From Paenibacillus sp. FSL H8-0537 (GTDB lineage: Bacteria > Bacillota > Bacilli > Paenibacillales > Paenibacillaceae), in the NCBI RefSeq assembly GCF_038051995.1, contig NZ_CP150290.1:359501-423500 (forward strand): 64,000 nucleotides of DNA, in the 5' to 3' direction. Shown piece by piece: positions 26,758 through 36,200 of this stretch. The position numbers and the translations under genes are program-made. The notes under the pieces were generated by a model. That model had not been told where the DNA came from and ran no database searches. It worked only from the letters and a program-made list of their open reading frames with translations. Position 1 is the first letter of the stretch. Each line of letters begins with the position of its first letter.

Positions 26758-29700
26758 ACGTTGGATATCAATCGTCATGGCAGTATTGATAGTGGTGGGT
26801 CATTTTCCTCAGATTGCGAATGCTGCGAATCCGCTTGACGAGTGGACGGTCCGGGGGCCTCTGCCCACGGGTGTGCATTTATATGACGTGACCTATGGGG
26901 ATGGGAAATATGTAGCTGTTGGAGATAATGGAACCGTTATGACCTCTGCCGATGGTGCGAGTTGGACAACTCAAACGAGCGGTATTACGAGTAAGCTAAA
27001 AGGTATTAGCTATGAAAACGGCCAATTTGTGGCGGTAGGCGAAGGCGGGAAAATTATCATCTCCAGCGATGGAGTAAACTGGACGAACGCAACGAACAAC
27101 GATTCAAGCGAGCTTGCCAGCGTTGCTTATGGGAATGGGAAGTATGTGGCGGTAGGGTGGTTTGGGAAGGTCGTGACCTCGAGCGATGGCATGGACTGGA
27201 CGTTGAACCCAGTTAGCCCCGTAATTACAAATTCCGTTTTATATAGGATCACCTATGGCAACGGTATTTTTGTAGTAGCGGGTGGGAATGGAAAAATCTT
27301 TACTTCCAGTGATGGAACGAACTGGACAGATCAAACGAGTAACTTATCTCCCAATTTGCTGGGTGTCGCCTACGGCAACGGTATCTATGTGGTAGTAGGT
27401 TCAGAAGGGAAGGTTGTAACCTCCGAAGACGGCGTAACCTGGACACAGCGGACGAGCGGCACTTCGGAAAATTTGCTTAGCGTCACTTACGGGAACGGGA
27501 AGTTTGTGGCAACAGCGAACTCTGGAGTGATTAAAATTTCTACTGACGGAGTAACTTGGGAAAATCAAACGAGCGGCCTCAACTCAGGAAGTTTAATGGG
27601 AGTCGCCGGCGGTAATGGAACCTATGTGGTAGTAGGGACTGGCGGAACGATTTTAACCTATGCTGACGGAGAGAACTGGACGATCCGGAGCCCGTTGCCT
27701 ACGAGTAATAAGTTAAATAGCATCGCTTACGGTAACGGAACCTATGTGGCGGTTGGTCCAGATGGAACGATTGCAACCTCCGACGACGGAATCGCTTGGG
27801 CAAACCGAACAAAGAGCAGTATGACACAAGATTTAAATGGGGTTACCTATGGAAAAGGTATATTCGTAGCAGTGGGTCCAGATGGAACGAATTTTACTTC
27901 CACAGACGGGATCGCTTGGTCGAGCCGATCGAGCGGCACTAACTTTCGATTATATAGTGTCACCTATGGAAATGGTTTGTTTGTTGCAGTAGGGGCCACT
28001 GGAAGGATCGTAACATCCAGTGACGGAACGAGCTGGACACAGCGGGCGAGTAACACTACGCAAAGTCTAAACAGCGTCATTTATGGGAAAGGGAAGTACG
28101 TGGCGGTTGGAAACACGGGGATGGTTGTTACTTCAAGCGATGGCGTGAACTGGACGAGCCTGGCAAGCAGCACTACGCAACAGCTAAAGGGTATTGCCTA
28201 TGGAGGTCACCAGTTTGTGGCGGTAGGGTTTGGTGGAACGCTGATTGTCTCCAATGATGGCGTGAATTGGACGAGCCCGGCGAGCGGCACTTCCGCTCAG
28301 CTAAATGCTATCATCTATAGAAATCATAGGTTTGTGGCAGTAGGGAATGCTGGAGAGATTGTAACCTCCAGCGATGCAATGAATTGGACGAAATCGACGA
28401 ACCAGGATTTGGTCAATCTTAACGGTATCGTTTACAACAATGGGACGTATGTGGCGGTAGGGGATTCAGGAAGGGTTTTGCAATCCGCTGCAATGCCAAT
28501 ATTACCGGAAGTAAGCAACATCGACGTCAACCCGCGTAGCGTAAGACTAGTACAAGGAGGAAGCCAGCAGCTCACGTCAGTGGTGGATACGTCGGGTGGC
28601 GCTGCGTCAACAGTGACGTGGACCAGCAGCGATGCTAGTGGAAAGGTGGCGGTAGACACTACAGGGGAGGTAATCGTTCCCGCAGATGCCCCGCTAGGCT
28701 ACCACACGATTACGGCAACATCGACAGAGGATGACGGGCAAATCGGAACCGCGACGATTACGGTGATTGCCGCGCCGGGAGCGCCAGCAATAAACAGTGT
28801 AAGCGTCAGCCCAATCAACACAAGCGTGCAGCAAGGCAAAAGCCAACAGCTCACGGCAACGGTAGGTGCGGTAAACGGTGCAGCGACGACAGTGACATGG
28901 ATCAGCAGCGATGTCAGCGGCAAAGTAGCGGTAGACACCACGGGCAAGGTGACTGTTGCTGCGGCAGCCGTGCCTGGAAGTTACACGATCAAGGCAACAT
29001 CGACGGTAGACAACAGTAAGGCCGGAACCGCGACGATTACGGTTACCGCTGTTCCTGTTACGTGGACAAGCCGGGGAAGCTCAGCGTTAACGACCAATAT
29101 TTTAAATTACGTAACATATGGAGGCGGGAAATATGTGGTCGTTGGGAACAGTGGAACGGTTGTAACCTCCGACGACGGAGTAAGCTGGACGAAGCAGACG
29201 CTGAGCGGCATTAGTCAAAATCTGTTTAGTGTTATCTATGGGAACGGCAAGTATGTGGCCGTTGGGAACAGTGGAACGATTGTAACCTCCGACGACGGGG
29301 TAAGCTGGACGAAACGGACGCTGAGTGGACTGACGCAAAATCTGCTTAGTATCACCTACGGAAATGATAAGTACGTAGCTGTGGGAGCTAGCGGAAAGGT
29401 TATTACCTCCGCTGACGGAGTAACCTGGACGAGCCAAACAAGCAGCACCACAAGTGGCCTAAATAGCGTAGCCTACGGAAATAACGTTTATGTGGCTGTG
29501 GGAGCCAGCGGCACGGTTGTGACCTCTGCCGACGGAGTAACCTGGACGAGCCAAGCAAGAAACATTTACGCTAATTTAAACGGCATTTCCTACGTAAATG
29601 GCATGTTTGTGACTGTAGGAGCCAGCGGTACGGTTATGACCTCTTCCGACGGAGTAACCTGGACGAGCCAAGCAAGTAGCACCGCAAATGGCCTAAATAG

Positions 29701-32614
29701 CGCAGCTTACGGAAATGACATTTATGTGGCTGTAGGAGCCAGCGGAAAGATTGTGACCTCTGCCGACAGAGTGAACTGGACTACGCAAACGAGTACGAGC
29801 AGTACTACAAATAATTTGTTGGGAGTCATCTATGCCAACGGTACTTTTACGGCTGTGGGGGCCAGTGGAACCATTCTGCAATCTGTTCCGGCACCGGCGG
29901 TGAACAGCGTGAACGTTAGTCCAAGCAGCGCAAGCGTAGAGCAAGGCAAGAGTCAGCAGCTCACGGCCACGGTAGATGTGGTGGGCGGTGCAGCGACGAC
30001 AGTGACATGGACGAGCAGCGATGCCAGCGGCAAAGTGACGGTAGATACTGCGGGTAATGTTACTGTTGATGCAGCAGCAGTAACGGGAGCTTATACAATC
30101 ACGGCAACATCGACGGCGGACAGCAGCAAAAACGGAACGGCGACGATTACGGTCACCGTTGCTACTCAGACCGACGCAGGAGCTGTCAGTGATGACAAGG
30201 CTGCTCTGGAGGTCAGCTTTGGAAGTGGCGACAGCGCTACGAATGTCACGCAAGACGTGACGCTGCCTGGAACAGGAGCAAGCGGCACGACGATCACGTG
30301 GTCATCCGACGATACGAGCGTTGTGGCCGATGACGGCAAAGTGACCCGTCCATCCTACACCGAAGGAGACAAGGAAGTAACGCTGACCGCGACGATTACG
30401 AAGGGCAGTGTAACGGAAACCAAAACCTTTACTCTCAAGGTGAAGGCCAATCCGCAGAGCGATGCGGGAGCTGTCAGTGATGACAAGGCTGCTCTGGAGG
30501 TCAGCTTTGGAAGTGGCGACAGTGCTACGAATGTCACGCAAGACGTGACGCTGCCTGGAACAGGAGCAAGCGGCACGACGATCACGTGGTCATCCGACGA
30601 TACGAGCGTTGTGGCCGATGACGGCAAAGTGACCCGTCCATCCTACGCCGAAGGAGACAAGGAAGTAACGCTGACTGCCACGATTACAAAGGGAAGCGAA
30701 ACGGAAACCAAAACGTTCACCCTCAAGGTGAAGGCCAATCCGCAGAGCGATGCGGGAGCTGTCAGCGATGACAAGGCTGCTCTGGAGGTCAGTTTCGGAA
30801 GTGGTGACAGCGCTACGAATGTCACGCAAGACGTGACGCTGCCTGGAACAGGAGCAAGCGGCACGACGATCATATGGTCATCCGACGATACGAGCGTCGT
30901 GGCCGATGACGGCAAAGTGACCCGTCCATCCTACACTGAAGGAGACAAGGAAGTAACGCTGACTGCCACGATTACGAAGGGAAGCGAAACGGAAACCAAA
31001 ACGTTCACCCTCAAGGTGAAAGTCAATTCGCAGACCGACGCGGGAGCTGTTAGCGATGACAAGGCTGCTCTGGAGGTCAGTTTCGGAAGTGGCGACAGCG
31101 CTACGAATGTCACGCAAGACGTGACGCTGCCTGGAACAGGAGCAAGCGGCACGACAATTATATGGTCATCCGACAATACGAGCGTTGTGGCCGATGACGG
31201 CAAAGTGACCCGTCCATCCTACGCCGAAGGAGACAAAGAAGTAACGCTGACCGCCACGATTACGAAGGGAAGCGAAACGGAGACCAAAACGTTCACCCTC
31301 AAGGTGAAAGCACAATCGGCCAATAACACGGGATCAGCGCCTGCCTCCAGCAACTCAAGCGGAGATGTGGTCATCGTGTTGGTGAACGGCAAACAGGAAA
31401 ATGCGGGAATCGCCGCAACAAGTAAGCTTAACGATCAAACCGTTCTCACGATCACAATTGACCAGAAGAAGCTGGAAGACAAGCTGGCTGCGGAAGGCCA
31501 GGGTGCAGTCATTACGATTCCGGTCAACACACAGTCTGACGTGGTCATTGGCGAATTAAACGGTCAAATGGTTCAAACCATGGATAATCAAAAAGCTATT
31601 TTGGAAATCAGAACGAATCATGCGACTTATAAGCTTCCTGCGCAACAAATGAATATTAACATGATAGCGGAGCAATTCGGGAAGTCGGTGCCGCTAAAGG
31701 ACATCAAGGTTCAAGTTGAAATCGCCGCACCAACGAACGATTCGATGAAAGTTGTGGAGGATGCGGCAGCGAAAGGGAAATTCACGCTTGTCGTTCCGCC
31801 GGTTGAATTCACGATCAGAGCTACATACGGAACAAAGACAATCGAAGTATCTAGATTCGATGCTTATGTTGAGCGAACCATCGCCATCCCGGCCGGAATC
31901 GACACGAACCAAATTACTACGGGCGTCGTTGTCGAGCCGGATGGAACGGTTCGCCACGTACCAACCAAGATCGTCGAAATCGACGGCAAATATTATGCTC
32001 ATATTAACAGCTTAACCAACAGCACTTACTCCGTCGTCTGGCATCCGCTTGAATTCCTTGATGTTGCGAGTCACTGGTCGAAAGCTGCTGTTAACGACAT
32101 GGGATCGCGGATGATCATTGATGGTACGGGCGGCGGTCTGTTTAATCCAGATCGAGATATAACACGAGCTGAGTTTGCAGCTATCCTGGTACGCGGATTG
32201 GGACTAAAACTGGAAAACGGGGCCGCACCATTCTCTGATGTGAAGACGTCAGATTGGTTTAGCAGCGCAATCAATACGGCTTATACGTATCAGTTGATTG
32301 ACGGTTTTGTAGACGGCACTTTCCGACCGACGGATAAGATCACGAGGGAACAGGCGATGGTTATTCTCTCCAAAGCGATGAAGCTTACAGGACTGAAGGC
32401 TAAACTGTCTGTTCAGCCAACAGATGCTACTCTTCGTATGTTTGGAGACGCACAGGAGGTATCCGCGTGGGCGCAAAGCAGTGTTGCGGACATCCTTCAA
32501 GCTGGCATTGTATCTGGACGAAGCGTTGATAAGCTTGCGCCGCAGGAGTACATAACCAGGGGCGAGGTTGCAACCGTTATTCAAAAACTTATGCAAAAAT
32601 CTGATCTAATTTAG
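26750..32614 (+). CDS. giant SLH-anchored protein with propeller and Ig-like repeats
   Basis: 1954 residues. A signal peptide ends near AxA (QIANAAN). Residues about 25-580 and 765-1045 hold some twenty repeats of the form YGNGKYVAVG...GTVVTSSDGVSWT, resembling YCF48/BNR-type beta-propeller blades. Ig-like Big_2 domains (VSPINTSVQQGKSQQLTATV) lie at about 585-760 and 1045-1140. Four 96-residue atrophied Ig-like repeats (DDKAALEVSFGSGDSATNVT) cover about 1139-1522. A 240-residue domain and three SLH domains (about 1769-1954) end it. GGGAG precedes the ATG. It should be displayed on the cell wall; ligand unknown. A perfect terminator hairpin follows. Confidence 0.9.
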   Translation: MIKRWISIVMAVLIVVGHFPQIANAANPLDEWTVRGPLPTGVHLYDVTYGDGKYVAVGDNGTVMTSADGASWTTQTSGITSKLKGISYENGQFVAVGEGGKIIISSDGVNWTNATNNDSSELASVAYGNGKYVAVGWFGKVVTSSDGMDWTLNPVSPVITNSVLYRITYGNGIFVVAGGNGKIFTSSDGTNWTDQTSNLSPNLLGVAYGNGIYVVVGSEGKVVTSEDGVTWTQRTSGTSENLLSVTYGNGKFVATANSGVIKISTDGVTWENQTSGLNSGSLMGVAGGNGTYVVVGTGGTILTYADGENWTIRSPLPTSNKLNSIAYGNGTYVAVGPDGTIATSDDGIAWANRTKSSMTQDLNGVTYGKGIFVAVGPDGTNFTSTDGIAWSSRSSGTNFRLYSVTYGNGLFVAVGATGRIVTSSDGTSWTQRASNTTQSLNSVIYGKGKYVAVGNTGMVVTSSDGVNWTSLASSTTQQLKGIAYGGHQFVAVGFGGTLIVSNDGVNWTSPASGTSAQLNAIIYRNHRFVAVGNAGEIVTSSDAMNWTKSTNQDLVNLNGIVYNNGTYVAVGDSGRVLQSAAMPILPEVSNIDVNPRSVRLVQGGSQQLTSVVDTSGGAASTVTWTSSDASGKVAVDTTGEVIVPADAPLGYHTITATSTEDDGQIGTATITVIAAPGAPAINSVSVSPINTSVQQGKSQQLTATVGAVNGAATTVTWISSDVSGKVAVDTTGKVTVAAAAVPGSYTIKATSTVDNSKAGTATITVTAVPVTWTSRGSSALTTNILNYVTYGGGKYVVVGNSGTVVTSDDGVSWTKQTLSGISQNLFSVIYGNGKYVAVGNSGTIVTSDDGVSWTKRTLSGLTQNLLSITYGNDKYVAVGASGKVITSADGVTWTSQTSSTTSGLNSVAYGNNVYVAVGASGTVVTSADGVTWTSQARNIYANLNGISYVNGMFVTVGASGTVMTSSDGVTWTSQASSTANGLNSAAYGNDIYVAVGASGKIVTSADRVNWTTQTSTSSTTNNLLGVIYANGTFTAVGASGTILQSVPAPAVNSVNVSPSSASVEQGKSQQLTATVDVVGGAATTVTWTSSDASGKVTVDTAGNVTVDAAAVTGAYTITATSTADSSKNGTATITVTVATQTDAGAVSDDKAALEVSFGSGDSATNVTQDVTLPGTGASGTTITWSSDDTSVVADDGKVTRPSYTEGDKEVTLTATITKGSVTETKTFTLKVKANPQSDAGAVSDDKAALEVSFGSGDSATNVTQDVTLPGTGASGTTITWSSDDTSVVADDGKVTRPSYAEGDKEVTLTATITKGSETETKTFTLKVKANPQSDAGAVSDDKAALEVSFGSGDSATNVTQDVTLPGTGASGTTIIWSSDDTSVVADDGKVTRPSYTEGDKEVTLTATITKGSETETKTFTLKVKVNSQTDAGAVSDDKAALEVSFGSGDSATNVTQDVTLPGTGASGTTIIWSSDNTSVVADDGKVTRPSYAEGDKEVTLTATITKGSETETKTFTLKVKAQSANNTGSAPASSNSSGDVVIVLVNGKQENAGIAATSKLNDQTVLTITIDQKKLEDKLAAEGQGAVITIPVNTQSDVVIGELNGQMVQTMDNQKAILEIRTNHATYKLPAQQMNINMIAEQFGKSVPLKDIKVQVEIAAPTNDSMKVVEDAAAKGKFTLVVPPVEFTIRATYGTKTIEVSRFDAYVERTIAIPAGIDTNQITTGVVVEPDGTVRHVPTKIVEIDGKYYAHINSLTNSTYSVVWHPLEFLDVASHWSKAAVNDMGSRMIIDGTGGGLFNPDRDITRAEFAAILVRGLGLKLENGAAPFSDVKTSDWFSSAINTAYTYQLIDGFVDGTFRPTDKITREQAMVILSKAMKLTGLKAKLSVQPTDATLRMFGDAQEVSAWAQSSVADILQAGIVSGRSVDKLAPQEYITRGEVATVIQKLMQKSDLI
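30164..31315 (+). repeat. four 288-bp Ig-like repeat units in coding sequence
   Basis: Tandem 288-base units, offset exactly 288 at the repeated GGAGCTGTCAG motif (30179, 30467 and on). They differ by scattered substitutions, many silent. They code for atrophied bacterial Ig-like domains. Confidence 0.93.
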
Positions 32615-32616
32615 GT

Positions 32617-32650
32617 ATAGAGGGGGCCGAATTCGGCCCCCTCTATTTGT
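32617..32650 (+). terminator. rho-independent terminator, perfect 30-bp palindrome
   Basis: ATAGAGGGGGCCGAA (32617-32631) is followed by its exact reverse complement, ending at 32646, three bases after the SLH gene stop, then TTGT. The group II intron fragment begins immediately at 32651. Confidence 0.9.
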
Positions 32651-32948
32651 GTGCGCCCAGCGTGGGTGCTATCTCTAGGGTTCAAGTCCCGAATGGTGAA
32701 GGCAGTAGCAGCCATAGCTTAAGGCAATGGTGTCCATCGTGAGGTGAAATCTGAAGGAAGCCGATGGCAAGTTTCTGGTCTGAGGAACACGAACTTCATA
32801 TAAGGCTAGCGTAGGTTGGATGAGACTGCACAACATGTAGAAGTCCTTACTGCCAAAGGCGTACGTGATTAAAGAAGCAGATAGATGGAGAGGAAGATAG
32901 CGCTCTTAGCCCGGGACGTCTCACAGACGTGGAGTAGGAAAAAAATTC
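32651..32948 (+). mobile_element. 5' fragment of a group II intron (domain I), no reverse transcriptase
   Basis: The block starts GTGCGCCCAGCGTGGGTGCT, the consensus 5' end of bacterial group II introns (GUGCG...). It continues with domain-I-like pieces (GGGTTCAAGTCCCGAA; TGAGGAACACGAAC; CCCGGGACGTCTCACAGACG). Only about 300 bases remain. No maturase/reverse transcriptase gene and no domain V hairpin follow; the sequence changes at about 32950 into a response-regulator relic. It abuts a terminator hairpin, a favoured site for some group II classes. The family call rests on recall of the 5' consensus and needs a covariance search. Confidence 0.65.
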
Positions 32949-32961
32949 GGAACATGGAAGA

Positions 32962-33086
32962 TGTGAATGTCCCTTTCTCGCGGAATTTGGCGGGGAATGG
33001 TGTGAAAGCTACCGCTACATTTATCAGCGCTATTTAATGGAGGCTGGACTAAGGCTGCTTGAGCATGAACCCTTTGCTGAGCCTAT
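32962..33086 (+). pseudogene. truncated, internally deleted copy of the BTAD response regulator gene
   Basis: 32962-33060 matches 22541-22639 closely (shared CTTTCTCGCGGAATTTGGCG and GGTGTGAAAGCTACCGC). 33061-33086 matches 22703 onward (GAGCATGAACCCTTT). The 63 bases between are missing; in the intact gene they are bounded by two CTGCTT direct repeats (22634 and 22697), so the loss fits slippage or recombination between them and keeps frame. There is no start codon or receiver part. It runs straight into leader repeat copy 3. Confidence 0.85.
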
Positions 33087-33251
33087 CTTGCCTCCAGAGG
33101 GAGGATCAGCCGTTGCACTTGCAACAATTTTGTCACAGAAGAGGAGGTATAATGGCGAAAAATGCCGCAAAATGTCGAGGTGTTGAGCGACATGTGGCAG
33201 AGATAACATTTGGGAGGAAAACCACATTATGCTTCGTCGTTATTTACATTC
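33087..33251 (+). repeat. surface-gene leader repeat, copy 3
   Basis: It shares about 165 bases with copies 1 and 2 and ends inside the first codons of the gene at 33229. The mini-ORF starts at 33152 (MAKNAAKCRGVE), but TGA is replaced by CGA, so it reads on to 33259 and overlaps the surface gene start in another frame. The ATG used by the gene is the same ATG that opens the fossil frames in copies 1 and 2. Confidence 0.88.
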
Positions 33252-36200
33252 CATTCTGATCGTTCTATTGATTTTTTCGGGACTTCCCCCGCTGGGAGTC
33301 TCAGCCGAATCCAATGATTCGCTGACTCTCGGCAACGAGGATGTTAGGTTGTTCGACGGCGGTGAGGGTACGGCGGATGATCCGTACCGACTGTCAACCG
33401 CGGAGCAATTGGATAGGGTAAGGGACTATCGGGACAAGCATTTTGTTCTTACGTCCAATATTGATCTGGATGCTGCGCCGTACAATCAGGGTGAGGGCTG
33501 GAGTCCCATCGGCAGCACAACGGATAATAAGCCTTTTACTGGAACGTTTGACGGAGGAGACTTCACGGTTTCGGGGCTTACAATTAAGTCGAACAAATTG
33601 GACAATTCCTTGTTCGGTTACATCAGCTCCGCAACCATTCGGAATCTGAATATGGCCGCTGTCAATATAAGTGATGAAACCAATGGCGATACAACCAATG
33701 GTGCTACGGCTGGCGCGCTTGCGGGTACGGCCCAAAACTCGATCATTGAAAATGTTTCGGCCTCCGGAACAATTGTCAGCCGGAGAGACAACACTGGCGG
33801 TCTGATCGGATCATTGGCCGCAGCGGGTGCCAAAACGGCGGTGATTCATTCCTCTGCATCGGTAAAGGTGCAGCTTCCAAGAAATGGAGCAGGCCAGCTT
33901 TCTCTTTTTGCTAATAACAAATACCAGAACAGGGGTGGCTTAATCGGCAGTGTAAAAGGCACGGCAAGCGATCAAGTCGAATTCATTGGCAGCTGGGCAA
34001 CGGGGGATGTTGAAGGCACCTTGCAGACAGGCGGATTAATTGGCTATGGTGAGAATATCATCGTTGAAACATCCTATTCGACCAGTTCGGTTAAGGGTTA
34101 CACTGTGAGCTCGGGCCACATGAACATAACGCTGACCGAAAATGCTGGCGGACTGGCAGGTGTCCTGAAAAATGCCACGGTGTCTGAGTCTTATGCTGGA
34201 CCATCCGTTATCCAGGGAATCCCGGGCTCATCCGTCGTGAAGGGCGGGACGGCGATAGGGGGCTTTGTTGGCAAAGCGCAAGACTCGACCTTTACCGATG
34301 TGTTCTCCCGTGCAACGGTCACCGGCTATGAGATGGCGGGCTTTGTTTATAAAATGGAAGGAACGGTAGCCTTTAAGAATGCCTATTTTGCCGGAACCTT
34401 GCTAGTCGATGAAAGTATTGTGAAAGAGTTTGCGCCGAGCTATGCAAATGCAACGGTTTCCAATGTGTTTTACCATTCAGGTGCGCAATGTTCGGTTGTC
34501 AAACCGGGAGATGAGCTGGGTACGCCGCTATGCACCAACAAAATTCAAAATGCCGATACCTACCCGGGAGACTGGAACTTTAAAGGCATATGGCTGATTG
34601 ACTCTGCTGTTAATGGTGGATTCCCCTACTTTGGTGACAAGCTGGCACCGGAAATTGAAGGAGCTGTTACCGTCGAACCGGGTACAGTAAAAGGAACAAC
34701 ACGTATTAGTGGAGCTTCTGCTGGCATCGCCAACCGTCTTGTGGTACAGATGCTGACTGGCAGTGTGCCGACTCCAGATGCGGGGGCCCCTGCTCCAGTC
34801 GGCAACGGGGCAAGCGTGATAGATCCTTATACAGTTGGCAGCGATATTACTATCGATAGCTCTGCAGCAGTTAGCCACCTCGCATTGTACGAGGTTGATG
34901 CTGCCGGCAATATCGTAAAGTTCAGCCTCATTAAGCTTGAAAAAGATGATGTCCAGCTGTTCGCAGGCGGATCTGGAACAGTTGCCGATCCATACCAAAT
35001 TTCGGGCTCGGATGAATTAAATGCTATTCGTTACGTGTTGGATGGTCACTTTGTTCTTACGGACGATATTGATCTTACGGATGGTGGAGCAGGGACAAGT
35101 TGGACACCAATCGGATCATATATGACTTACGATGTGCCTACTGAGCCGTTTACTGGAGTATTCGATGGCAACGGCAAAACGATTAGCGGCCTGAACATAC
35201 AGGCTTATGCCGGCAAGGGTGTTGGCTTGTTCGCATATACAGAAGGAGCGACGCTCCAGAACGTGCACCTGGCCAATGCCGTTATTACGGCAATGGATGA
35301 ATTAAATCCGCCTGAGATGGCAGGGGCTTTGGTTGGGATGGCCAAGCAAACGCAAGTCATTCATGCGTCTTCATCCGGCAGTGTGACTGGTAAAAGTGCC
35401 TTGGGCGGCCTAATAGGCGCCATTGAAGGCCAATCGTTAGTCTCCGACTCTTATTCCAGCGCCGAAGTGACAATCATTGATTTTAGCGGAAGCGCAGGAG
35501 GCGGCTTGATCGGGAGAGCGGGCAACGTGACCAGCGGTGAGAATGAGCGGGTAGCCATTGTTCGATCGTACGCTACGGGCAGAGTTTCCTCAGCCGAAAG
35601 CTACTATGGCAGCAAGCTTGGCGGCTTGATTGGTGAGGGCAATAGAATCGATATTGAGAAATCCTATGCTTCAGGAGAAGTGGAAGGGAGAACGATTCTT
35701 GGTGGATTGGCGGGCTACCTTGTGGGAGCGGCCGTTAAGCAGACTTATGCATCTCCGATCCAGCAAGTCATCGGCTCCGGCTTATATATTGGCGGCTTTG
35801 TCGGTCAATCCGACAACTCCCTATATGAGAATGTTTACTCGCGTGCAAGAGTTGAAGGTGTTCAGTACGTAGGTGGATTCATCGGGAGCGATCTAGGCTC
35901 CAATACGTTTCGTTTCGCCTATTCGACGGGTGCAATATTGGACAAAGATTATATGTATACCGACGCATACAGCTTTGGCGGCAATAACGGCAGCAATGCG
36001 TCGGTTGTCGAATCGGTATACTCCGATAGAGTGACGGGCCAAACGGATCTTAAAACCTTGCTCGATATAAGCGAATATCGGTCTACACCTGACATGAAGG
36101 ATAAATCGAAGTTTGAGGAATGGGATTTTGATCAAATATGGGCGATCTCCCCAGCGTTTAACGAGCGTTATCCGCATTTCCAGTGGAGTTATACAACTCC

